DNA of 64,000 bases from the NCBI RefSeq assembly GCF_019203985.1, contig NZ_JAGSPD010000002.1:310001-374000 (forward strand), in the 5' to 3' direction. This DNA is from Winogradskyella luteola. GTDB taxonomy: Bacteria; Bacteroidota; Bacteroidia; Flavobacteriales; Flavobacteriaceae. This document shows, piece after piece, positions 28,401 through 35,244 of the stretch; positions within the stretch are counted from its first letter, which is position 1; the number at the start of each line of letters is the position of its first letter. The notes under the pieces are model-generated. The model searched no databases. It had not been told where the DNA came from and worked only from the letters and a program-made list of their open reading frames with translations. The translations under genes were made by a program, and so were the position numbers.

Positions 28401-30325
28401 GTCGTGGTGGTGAAACTACAAATAGTGGTACCGGAGATTTAAGTACAGAACCTAAAGCTTCACTCTTGCAGTTTAAGCCATTTAATAATCCTACAACTAT
28501 TGATAACATCGTGGTCGGTCAACAGACAAGCTGTGACACTATGAATAATTATTACAGCCAAGAATTGACTGTGAGCTATACCAATCCTCCTGCTACTGGG
28601 GCTTTGGTTGTAAATGGCCAAACGTTTCCAATCACAGCAAGTCCACAAACCATAACGCTGACAGGGTTAGATTCTGATAGTAACGATGTAGAAGTCATTG
28701 CAGAATTTACTGATGGATATGACACACTTTACAGAAGCAACGGGGCATTATTTTCTGCACCAGAAAACTGTAGTGATTTACTTGTTGGTATAGATGAGCA
28801 TGTTGTAATTGATAATGATTATGAAGTACATTCTAATGCAAGTATAGAAATTTTGGAAGGTGGAAGCCTAACCATAAATGGTAATTTGACTGTTAATGGC
28901 GAGGTTATACTCAATTCAATCTCTAATAAGTATTCTAGCCTTATAATTAACGGAACCACTACAGGAAGTATTAAATATAAGCGCCATGTCAATGCCTATA
29001 ATGGTATTACTGGAAATGATTTAATTGCCTCACCTGTTATGGGTGAGACATTCGGGGATTTTGCGACAAATAATCCAAACCTATTTGAAAACCCTGGCAA
29101 TACATCTCAAAAATTATTCGGTCCTTTTAATGAGCCCGCAAGTAGCTACGAGATTTATGATACTACTGCTAATAATGGCTCTGTAATAAGTTCTGGGGTA
29201 GGTTATCGTGTCGCAAGAGACAGTTCTGAGGACAGTACTTATGGCACTACCCTAACTTTTACTGGGGAAATTGAAACTGGTAATGTCAACGTAGCTTTGA
29301 CAACACTTGGCACCTCTTTTAACGGTTGGAATTTAATAGGAAACCCATACACCTCATATATAGATTTTGATCTGTTTTTTAATCTCAATAAGGATGAATT
29401 AGACATTGCTACATATCAATCCATTTATGGTTATGATGGTGATGCTTCAAATGGTTGGACTATTTGGAACCAAGCTAAAATAGATGATGAAAATGAAATT
29501 GAACTCATTGCACCTGGTCAGGCATTTTTTGTAAAAAGTAAAACAGGAGGTGGTTCAATAACCTTTACACCTAACATGAGAGTTTCTGGAAATAGTGATG
29601 ATTTTATTCAAGGTAGATCATCATCGTCTCCTCATCATGGGTACTTAAAATTATTGGCTAATTCTGGCACCTCTGATTACAGTACGGATTTTTATTTTAA
29701 TGATAATGCATCCCTTGGTTTAGACACTGGTTATGATGCGTCTCTATTTAATGGAAATGTCCCAGAATTTTCAATATATTCAAACTTAGTAGATAATAGC
29801 TCCAATACTGCTTTTGCCATCCAAAGCTTAAATAGCAATGCCATCAATGATGTTACTATTCCTCTTGGGTTAAATGCATTGCAGGGCCAAAACGTAACTA
29901 TTAGTATTTCTGAAACAGATATACCTTCTTCTATAAACGTCTATCTAGAAGATAATTTAAACAATACTTATACCTTATTGAACACAAATACATATAGCTT
30001 TACCGCAATGAGTGATTTAACAGGTACAGGTCGTTTTTATCTAAGGTTTCAGAATCAATCGCTCAGTACACCAGCTTCTGCTCTAGAAGACTTGAGTATT
30101 TTCAGTCTTGAAAAAGAAAAAGCTATAGTTATTCTTGGACAATTGCAAGGCAAAACCAATTTTAAACTCTATGACATTAATGGTCGTGCTTTGATAGTAA
30201 ATAAATTAGACTTACATAGTACAAGACAAGTGATAAATGTAGACCATTTAAGTGCTGGCATATATATTGCTGAACTGGTAACCAATGGGAATAAAAAACG
30301 TGTTCAAAAACTTATTATAAAATAG
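25409..30325 (+). CDS. GSDH-type sugar dehydrogenase / dihaem cytochrome c protein with T9SS sorting domain
   Basis: 1638 aa multidomain exported protein. A hydrophobic signal/anchor lies at about 25-45. A quinoprotein glucose/sorbosone dehydrogenase-like beta-propeller covers about 65-500 (GGFLGLTIHPDF, TTHYGGGLDFGDDG, YGIGLRNPFRM, GDVGLNNREEVN). A region of about 510-810 carries two c-type haem motifs, C659INCH and C740AYCH, and the likely Met-ligand region MMPPISK. Then come beta-sandwich and adhesive parts, and about 1550-1638 is a T9SS type A sorting domain (FKLYDINGRAL...LSAGIYIAELVTNGNKKRVQKLIIK). It is likely a surface or secreted oxidase that passes electrons through its haems. The N-terminal half resembles the SO_2930-type dihaem cytochromes. 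The substrate is unknown. Confidence 0.88.
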   Translation: MKFNISKQPIGSFMTYINTKSKTLKIVSILLTSLFLLAAFPYFSGSGLSSAKTIAPYSNGVFPQAIDDDLDATYRVAFPNLEFFYPITFNPIPNQNKIIVGQLDGKMFWFNNDEATTNKNLLLDLSNEVGLVSDGGFLGLTIHPDFGAPIDEKNYIYIYYATKNSNGQDLPGFGQYTGQGCSYSDNEYQGNYLILERFEIGDTTTMSVVANSRTILLKNRMYGTTHYGGGLDFGDDGFLYLTTGDMASWKRAQDIENNLAGGVLRLDVDKDPTKSHPPARIKPDDAGFPGEITGLEYWIPNDNPFSDTTPGSTTNIYGQPNLTTTDPNDVYAPGDFFEEYYGIGLRNPFRMTKDSQTGTFYIGDVGLNNREEVNVLDVNSNFGWPLFEGNITGPGCYSGLLNGMDHTEPLVDFGHDIVNSITGGFVYRGTGIPELYGKYICADYGGGDEIFSVDISSGDYEQIGTFLPEDIISFGQDYDKELFILRLGFSTNIYKLIDDDVDYGPAPQLLSQTGIFSDLSTLDIIDGYVPYELYESFWSDGALKKRWIAVPNNDGVHSGAAEQINYSEYGDWEFPAGTVIVKHFDLRVDDNNPSITKKIETRVSVVDENGEMYFLTYNWNENETDAVLQASSLDEPVDIATTGGGTRTQTWHFPSNSDCINCHNHANKGGLGLKSRYLNTDYTYNETGITANQLVTLSHLGVINESITDSDTPDIYTNKSLQDSNASLDEKARSYLDLNCAYCHRRDNSIRTNYDLRVYNTLEATELLTSGILTPLGIDPNEEIVFPGDASKSILFHRMNSVDVSVMMPPISKTIIDQPAVDLVEQWINQLEPISTDTINNPNPLINLALLPSAQLSGSVAQGDGRGTPLDILYDPLAGNYKVITQFGEYGEFYGVNLGTVDIDNGFYWRTDWTEPKFVNYITFGGTYPNQPQPNTLWRVSYLREGAWIIIEEGTGGWIDSGIYEWDGTNQPPIYAEAVRLQLYSDGVNDLVHIHLRGRGGETTNSGTGDLSTEPKASLLQFKPFNNPTTIDNIVVGQQTSCDTMNNYYSQELTVSYTNPPATGALVVNGQTFPITASPQTITLTGLDSDSNDVEVIAEFTDGYDTLYRSNGALFSAPENCSDLLVGIDEHVVIDNDYEVHSNASIEILEGGSLTINGNLTVNGEVILNSISNKYSSLIINGTTTGSIKYKRHVNAYNGITGNDLIASPVMGETFGDFATNNPNLFENPGNTSQKLFGPFNEPASSYEIYDTTANNGSVISSGVGYRVARDSSEDSTYGTTLTFTGEIETGNVNVALTTLGTSFNGWNLIGNPYTSYIDFDLFFNLNKDELDIATYQSIYGYDGDASNGWTIWNQAKIDDENEIELIAPGQAFFVKSKTGGGSITFTPNMRVSGNSDDFIQGRSSSSPHHGYLKLLANSGTSDYSTDFYFNDNASLGLDTGYDASLFNGNVPEFSIYSNLVDNSSNTAFAIQSLNSNAINDVTIPLGLNALQGQNVTISISETDIPSSINVYLEDNLNNTYTLLNTNTYSFTAMSDLTGTGRFYLRFQNQSLSTPASALEDLSIFSLEKEKAIVILGQLQGKTNFKLYDINGRALIVNKLDLHSTRQVINVDHLSAGIYIAELVTNGNKKRVQKLIIK

Positions 30326-30342
30326 TAATACATACTTTATTG

Positions 30343-30380
30343 AAGCGTATACTCTATAAAGATTATGCGCTTTTTTATTT
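30343..30380 (+). terminator. Intrinsic terminator after the GSDH/cytochrome gene
   Basis: Stem AAGCGTAT (30343-30350) / ATGCGCTT (30365-30372) with one G-U, followed by TTTTATTTTT. Confidence 0.65.
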
Positions 30381-30401
30381 TTACATACTATTGAACACAA
30401 A

Positions 30402-31004
30402 ATGGCTGACAATTTAGATAACGTAATGCATAGTTATTATAAAATATACAAACCTTATGGTTATCTAAGCCAATTTGTGAATAACCAAAACAAACGGAGA
30501 AATAAAAAACTCTTAAATGAATTTTATAATTTTCCTGAAGGAATTATGGCAGTCGGTAGACTTGATGAAAAGTCTGAGGGATTATTGTTATTAACTACTA
30601 ACGGTAAATTTAGTCACCATATAACGAGTTCTAAAATTGAAAAGGAATATCATGTTATGGTTGATGGTATAATCACCAAATCTGATATAGAGGTATTAAA
30701 AAATGGCATAGAAATCTCTGTTAATGGAAAGCCATATACCACAAAAAAATGTAGCGCTCATATCCTAAATGATACTTCACATATTATCAATCGCTTTGTA
30801 CGAGATAAAAAACATGGCCCAACTTCTTGGCTTAGCATCACATTGACTGAGGGGAAATTTAGACAGGTTAGAAAAATGACAGCAAAACTTGGTTTTCCTA
30901 CTTTACGATTGGTGAGAATACGTATAGGTAATTATAAATTAAGGTCTATGAAACCAGGTGAAGTACTACCTATTAACTTTAACCCTATTGATATTTCTCT
31001 GTAG
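30402..31004 (+). CDS. rRNA pseudouridine synthase, RsuA/RluE type
   Basis: 200 aa. Isomerises uridine to pseudouridine in rRNA. The catalytic Asp is D55 in GRLDEKSEGLLLLTTNG; the family motifs KPYGYLSQF and GKFRQVRKMTAKLGFPTLRLVRIRIG are present. No S4 domain, as in RluE. An in-frame ATG at 30426 (MHSYYKIYKPYGYLSQ) is an equally plausible start and closer to the usual family N-terminus. It follows a terminator, so has its own promoter. Confidence 0.9.
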   Translation: MADNLDNVMHSYYKIYKPYGYLSQFVNNQNKRRNKKLLNEFYNFPEGIMAVGRLDEKSEGLLLLTTNGKFSHHITSSKIEKEYHVMVDGIITKSDIEVLKNGIEISVNGKPYTTKKCSAHILNDTSHIINRFVRDKKHGPTSWLSITLTEGKFRQVRKMTAKLGFPTLRLVRIRIGNYKLRSMKPGEVLPINFNPIDISL

Positions 31005-31172
31005 TTGATTGATTGTCAATGTGTAATATTAAATAAGAAAATCCTACGGTTTTTTTAACTTGTAATATGGGTATTTCGAATATAATTGACACCTACAAGG
31101 TATCAAAAAACCTTTCTGGTATATAGTATAAGTTATTTAAAATTAGCTCATTAATATTAGAAACTCAGGTTA

Positions 31173-31964
31173 TTAATTATTTGAGGCTTCATCAGTTGAA
31201 TTTTCATCTTTAGATGATTTTTCTTTTATAACTACCTTTTCATTATTAAAGACTATGATAGCCTTTACACCTGTGAGTAAATTCCATTCCTTTGAAGAAA
31301 TGAGCTTTCCCTTATCGTCGTAAACTAAAAATTCTGCTGTATTTGGGCCTGAATCTCCTTGATTCAAAGCTTCGATTTCAACAGTGTTTTTGCCTTGTAC
31401 TAAATTTACCTCTACACGTCTATAGCTATTGGTAAGGTATAAGTTTTGTTTTACAACAACATCATTTACATAAATCCGCACACGATCGCCATCGACATAT
31501 TCATGATCGCGACAAATAATATTTACAAACTTAGTGTCAACGTTGTGTTCACCAAGAAACTGATCAGACATGGTTCTAATTATACCACCTTTTTCAAGCT
31601 CTTTATTCCAACGTTTTTCGAAAATCTCACCGGGGCTTTTTAGTCCATCCTTATCCGTCATAGAAAACGGCTTTTCAGAATCTTTAATTACAAATTTTTT
31701 CTTTTCTTCCTTTTTGGAGTCTCCACTGTTCTTATTTTCGTTATTATCAAGTTTTGGAGCTACTTTAATCTTTACTGGTATGGAATCTTTTTTAATCTTA
31801 GATGGCTCAGCAGGAATTCGGATAGATTTATTCTCTTTGTCTTTTACCTTTTTTTCTTGAGAAAAAACAACGGTACAACATAACATACAGAATAAGAGTA
31901 ATATGTGCTTAAAAGCTTTCACTTGTATTTGAGATGCGTTTTTGTTTCTAATCTTGTGGTACAA
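31173..31964 (-). CDS. Exported protein of unknown function with lysine-rich linker
   Basis: 263 aa. A signal peptide is likely at about 18-36 (AFKHILLLFCMLCCTVVFSQ). A charged low-complexity linker (40-95, KKEEKKK and similar) follows. A folded domain (about 110-245) contains GIIRTMSDQFLGEHNVDTKFVNI and a beta-rich part (RVRIYVNDVVVKQNLYL, VEVNLVQGKNTVEIEALNQG, EFLVYDDKGKLIS). No catalytic motif is recognised. It is probably a periplasmic or surface protein. It is followed by the helicase gene in the same direction upstream, with a 56 bp gap. Confidence 0.7.
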   Translation of the reverse strand: MYHKIRNKNASQIQVKAFKHILLLFCMLCCTVVFSQEKKVKDKENKSIRIPAEPSKIKKDSIPVKIKVAPKLDNNENKNSGDSKKEEKKKFVIKDSEKPFSMTDKDGLKSPGEIFEKRWNKELEKGGIIRTMSDQFLGEHNVDTKFVNIICRDHEYVDGDRVRIYVNDVVVKQNLYLTNSYRRVEVNLVQGKNTVEIEALNQGDSGPNTAEFLVYDDKGKLISSKEWNLLTGVKAIIVFNNEKVVIKEKSSKDENSTDEASNN

Positions 31965-32020
31965 AAACCATACCTACTTCAAAATAAACGTATAAAATTG
32001 TAATACCTTACAAAAAAACG

Positions 32021-33529
32021 TTAAAACTTACCATTAAAACTAATGCGCAATTTACGGTTGTATTCTTCAAATAACCAATCTTTGTAATTTTGGGTGCTGT
32101 TCATAATACAATAACAATACTGCTTTATACGATAGGCAATTTCATCTTGAAGTAGTTTTGTTAAATCTCTTGCATCGTAAACATCCTCACTGTTTTCAAT
32201 ACACATTTTAGAATGTTGCGCAATGGAACGCTCTATAACAGTAAATGATTTTTTACCAGAACCTACTACATCTTTATATTGTGCTTTAACATCAAAATCC
32301 AGAGTCTCCGAATTCTTGAATTTTTCCCTTAAAGTATCTGGCATTACGTAAACAAAATCACGCTCAAGGGATTCATCATCAACTATGTTCTCTAAATAAA
32401 GATCTGGGTACTTAAAAATATGTTGCCAATCTACTGGTTGGTTCCATGGCCCGAAACGTGCTACATTATTTCCTAAGTCAATAACCTGAAATATTGACCT
32501 ATTCTTATAAATACGACTGCCACGACCAATCATTTGAAAATATAAAGTCAGGGATCGAGTCGCTCTATTCAAAATAATAGATTCCACAGAAGGCTCATCA
32601 AAACCTGTTGTTAGAATACTCACAGAAGTTAGTACTGCATCTGGTGTGGTCTTAAACCATTCTAAAATATCTCTTCGTTCTTGCTTACCCGCTGTATTAT
32701 CTAAATGTCGTACGTTATAACCCGCTTTCTTAAACGTATAATACACCTCTTTGGACGTATATATACCGTTATTAAATATCAAGGTTTTCTTCCCTTTTGC
32801 CAATTCCTCATATGCAGATAGTAATTTGGTCTGCATTAGACTATTAGTATATAAAGCCTCGGAAGACTTCACAGTGTAGTCGCCATTGATACCAATCTTT
32901 AAAGTGGTTAGTCCTACATCGTAATGATACACATCTGCATTGGCTAAAAATCCATTTTTAATTAAGGTAGAAATATCATCACCAACAATCAACTTATCAT
33001 AGTTATCTTTCATTGGTAACTTAATATTACTACTTAGTGGTGTGGCAGTAACACCGAGAATAAAACAATGTTCAAAAAATTTAAAAAGTTTTCTAAAAGA
33101 ATTGTAGTGCGCTTCGTCAATGATGACCAAGCCAACGTTTTTAAGCTCAAAATCCTTATCAGACAATCGGTTGTTCAACGTTTCCACCATAGCAACAAAA
33201 CACTCGTATGTGTCTTGGTCCGGTAAAGTTTTTACCTTGCTATTAATAACTTTATTTTTAACCTTAAATCCAGAAAGCACATTAGAGGTTTGCTTACATA
33301 ATTCAATTCTGTGCGTAAGAATCACTACTTTTTTTTTGTGCTTCTCTATGTAACGTCTAACAATTTCTGAAAAAATAACCGTCTTACCACCTCCAGTAGG
33401 CAGTTGATACAATAGATTAAAATCATCAGACTCATCTTGTATCACATCAAAAATACGATTGAGATCCTTAATTTGATAATCGTAGAGCCTTTTCTCAGTT
33501 ACATTTTCCTTAATTGTGCCTGTTGACAT
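32021..33529 (-). CDS. DEAD/DEAH-box superfamily 2 helicase
   Basis: 502 aa. Motif I is QLPTGGGKTVIFSEIV, motif II is VIIDEAHYNSF (DEAH), motif III is LGVTATPLS, and motif VI is YFQMIGRGSRIYKN. The N-terminal YQIKDL Q-like motif and IVGDDISTLIKNGFLANADVY follow the pattern of the type III restriction/RecQ-like and RadD-type helicases. Without partner genes (no methylase or specificity subunit nearby) it appears a stand-alone ATP-dependent DNA/RNA helicase. A TAnnTTTG box lies 29 bp upstream of the start. Confidence 0.9.
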   Translation of the reverse strand: MSTGTIKENVTEKRLYDYQIKDLNRIFDVIQDESDDFNLLYQLPTGGGKTVIFSEIVRRYIEKHKKKVVILTHRIELCKQTSNVLSGFKVKNKVINSKVKTLPDQDTYECFVAMVETLNNRLSDKDFELKNVGLVIIDEAHYNSFRKLFKFFEHCFILGVTATPLSSNIKLPMKDNYDKLIVGDDISTLIKNGFLANADVYHYDVGLTTLKIGINGDYTVKSSEALYTNSLMQTKLLSAYEELAKGKKTLIFNNGIYTSKEVYYTFKKAGYNVRHLDNTAGKQERRDILEWFKTTPDAVLTSVSILTTGFDEPSVESIILNRATRSLTLYFQMIGRGSRIYKNRSIFQVIDLGNNVARFGPWNQPVDWQHIFKYPDLYLENIVDDESLERDFVYVMPDTLREKFKNSETLDFDVKAQYKDVVGSGKKSFTVIERSIAQHSKMCIENSEDVYDARDLTKLLQDEIAYRIKQYCYCIMNSTQNYKDWLFEEYNRKLRISFNGKF

Positions 33530-33557
33530 ATAATTGTTTCCTCCAAGGTTAATTTTG

Positions 33558-33565
33558 CAAAAATA
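33558..33565 (-). promoter_or_regulatory. Candidate -7 box for the helicase gene
   Basis: TATTTTTG on the minus strand, 29 nt upstream of the ATG at 33529; fits TAnnTTTG. Confidence 0.4.
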
Positions 33566-33665
33566 GCATATTGTAAGTGTTTTTGTAATGAATTGTTAAT
33601 AACCTTTAACAAGATTGGTACTGTTATTGTGCTTAAGAAAGCATTAACATTTTAAAATTTATATT

Positions 33666-34232
33666 ATGAAATCTATTCGAAGATATTCTGCGACGGTCAA
33701 CGCAGGATCTATGGCAGACATTGCCTTTCTGTTACTCATCTTCTTTTTGGTAACTACGACTATTTCTGCCGACAAAGGCATATTAAGGCAATTACCCAGT
33801 GATTGTCCTGATATCAATGAATGTATTAAAGACATTAAAGAAAGAAATTTGCTAAGGATTAGTTTAAACAGTAATCAGGAAATTTTTATTGAAGATGAAG
33901 TTGTTGAGCTTGAAGATATTCAGCAAATCGTAAAGGCATTTGTAGATAATAACGGCCTATCGGATTGTGATTATTGTAATGGTAATAAATCATCTGAATC
34001 TTCAGATCATCCAAGTGAAGCTGTTATTTCTTTGCATCATGATGCGTTAACAAAGTATCATTTGTTTATTTCTGTACAAGATGAGATTACCAAAGCTTTT
34101 TACGATTTAAGGACACGTTACATAAAAGAAAAATTCAATAAAGCACCAGCACAAATCACTGATGCGGAATTTAAAATTGTAAAAGAAGCATATCCTTTTA
34201 TAGTTTCTGAAGTTATGGTAAAACGTGATTAA
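33666..34232 (+). CDS. ExbD/TolR-family biopolymer transport protein
   Basis: 188 aa. MKSIRRYSATVNAGSMADIAFLLL: the conserved Asp lies in the single transmembrane helix (about 17-36), as in ExbD/TolR, where it couples proton flow to TonB/Tol motions. The periplasmic part is longer than in E. coli ExbD, with an inserted segment (CDYCNGNKSSESSDHPS). No exbB or tonB adjoins, so it probably works with a complex encoded elsewhere. It ends convergent with the 3D-domain gene, overlapping it by 4 bp. Confidence 0.88.
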   Translation: MKSIRRYSATVNAGSMADIAFLLLIFFLVTTTISADKGILRQLPSDCPDINECIKDIKERNLLRISLNSNQEIFIEDEVVELEDIQQIVKAFVDNNGLSDCDYCNGNKSSESSDHPSEAVISLHHDALTKYHLFISVQDEITKAFYDLRTRYIKEKFNKAPAQITDAEFKIVKEAYPFIVSEVMVKRD

Positions 34233-34642
34233 GGGCTAGTATCTTTTATTGGAATACAGTATTCAATCTGCACCCTTCTTTTGCCCCATTTCTTTGCCTT
34301 TTTAACATTGATGCCCATATAAATATCTATTCGCTTTCGCCAGCGTCTATTCATTTTATCTTTAACTGTAAATAAACTGTCAAAGCCTTGTATTTTCACT
34401 TTAGCATTATGCACCAGACCAGAATCTAGCAAATCTCTAGATACTGCAATATATCTAAGTCCCGGTTTTAGACTATCACCAAAAGCAGTTATATTAGGGT
34501 TAGAACTGGTCTGGTATGCCAATGAATTATAGGCCGTTGCTGTCACTTCAAAGGCTTTTGAAACACAATGTGTCTCTACTTTTGATTTACAATTAAAAGT
34601 AAATACTGCAATAATCAATAAAATATAAATTCTTACTCTCAC
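34229..34642 (-). CDS. 3D-domain lipoprotein (double-psi beta-barrel)
   Basis: 137 aa. Lipobox FTFNC (C18), then a 3D domain: VTATAYNSLAYQTSS, TAFGDSLKPGLRYIAVSRDLL, and the Asp signature DKMNRRWRKRIDIYMG with conserved aspartates. Such domains occur in the peptidoglycan lytic transglycosylase MltA and in YabE/YuiC-like proteins. This stand-alone small version probably acts on or binds cell-wall glycans. Convergent with the exbD-like gene, with 4-bp overlap. Confidence 0.85.
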   Translation of the reverse strand: MRVRIYILLIIAVFTFNCKSKVETHCVSKAFEVTATAYNSLAYQTSSNPNITAFGDSLKPGLRYIAVSRDLLDSGLVHNAKVKIQGFDSLFTVKDKMNRRWRKRIDIYMGINVKKAKKWGKRRVQIEYCIPIKDTSP

Positions 34643-34669
34643 AACCCATTGTGTTTTTTAATAAAATTC

Positions 34670-34788
34670 GTCAATTCGAGTAAATTTTACGATTAAAATG
34701 AGTGAAATTTGTATCGAGAAAAAGAATTTTGACTTAAAAATTAGTTTTCGATACGATTTTTCGTTCCTCAAAATCACTCAAACTGACA
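34670..34788 (-). repeat. Intergenic inverted repeat, long copy
   Basis: The arms read GTCAATTCGAGTAAATTTTA at the left and, on the opposite strand, GTCAGTTTGAGTGATTTTGA at the right, with inner arms GTATCGAGAA / TTTTCGATAC. The right half on the minus strand shares block order with the copy at 471-542. No ORF is present. Most of the 34643-34951 gap is this repeat. Confidence 0.65.
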
Positions 34789-34951
34789 CTTTACTTTAAA
34801 ATGAACTGAAAATGCACAATGGCTTCTCACAGATTAAAGATACACTAAATAGTTAAAAACTGTTAAATAACTACTATGCTATACAAAGTACTGTAACATT
34901 TTAATCCATTCATCGTCTATTAGATATAAATCAATTAAAAAACGAAAAATC

Positions 34952-35038
34952 ATGAGAACTTTAAACAACAATCAATTATCAAGTACATCAACAGAAACAA
35001 AAAGTTTTACTTGGAACAGTAAAAGACGTTACAGATAA
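34952..35038 (+). CDS. Micro-ORF 1 (28 aa), MRTL family
   Basis: ATG to TAA, reading MRTLNNNQLSST... and ending in SFTWNSKRRYR. It is very short and I do not recognise it. What supports it is the second ORF 63 bp after it, which shares the first four residues and 14 of the 20 bases just upstream of the ATG. Both are before a strong terminator. The C-terminus is basic and aromatic. It could be a peptide gene or part of a small RNA. Confidence 0.4.
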   Translation: MRTLNNNQLSSTSTETKSFTWNSKRRYR

Positions 35039-35057
35039 TAACGTAATTCATCAATCT

Positions 35058-35078
35058 ATGCTGAACTAAATTCGGCAT
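35058..35078. repeat. Short palindrome between the two micro-ORFs
   Basis: ATGCTGAA-CTAAA-TTCGGCAT, an 8-bp stem with one G-T pair. Resembles TGCTGAA...TTCAGCA-type intergenic repeats, as at 43754. Confidence 0.5.
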
Positions 35079-35100
35079 ATCAATCAAAAATCGAACACCT

Positions 35101-35175
35101 ATGAGAACCTTATCTAAAATCGTCAATACATCTAATAGTTTAGATGATGACTTAGAAACTATTAAACTCAGCTAA
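35101..35175 (+). CDS. Micro-ORF 2 (24 aa), MRTL family
   Basis: ATG to TAA: starts MRTLSKIVNTSNSLDDD and ends LETIKLS. The start region (ATGAGAACCTTA) differs by one base from that of micro-ORF 1, and the upstream 20 bases are 70% identical, suggesting a diverged tandem duplication. The C-terminus differs completely (acidic rather than basic). The terminator at 35186 directly follows. Confidence 0.38.
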   Translation: MRTLSKIVNTSNSLDDDLETIKLS

Positions 35176-35185
35176 GTGTTGTGTT

Positions 35186-35229
35186 AAATCAAGAAGCCCA
35201 TTTTCTAATGAAAATGGGCTTCTTGATTT
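35186..35229. terminator. Strong bidirectional terminator
   Basis: Perfect 19-bp stem AAATCAAGAAGCCCATTTT / AAAATGGGCTTCTTGATTT with a 6-nt loop. It serves the micro-ORFs on the plus strand and the protease gene (35245) on the minus strand. Confidence 0.85.
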
Positions 35230-35244
35230 AAATAATTTGTAAAT

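Noticed and set aside
31005-31172. Possible RNA gene in the 168-bp gap between the pseudouridine synthase and the exported-protein gene
   Set aside because: No tRNA cloverleaf, no paired terminator or promoter of good quality.
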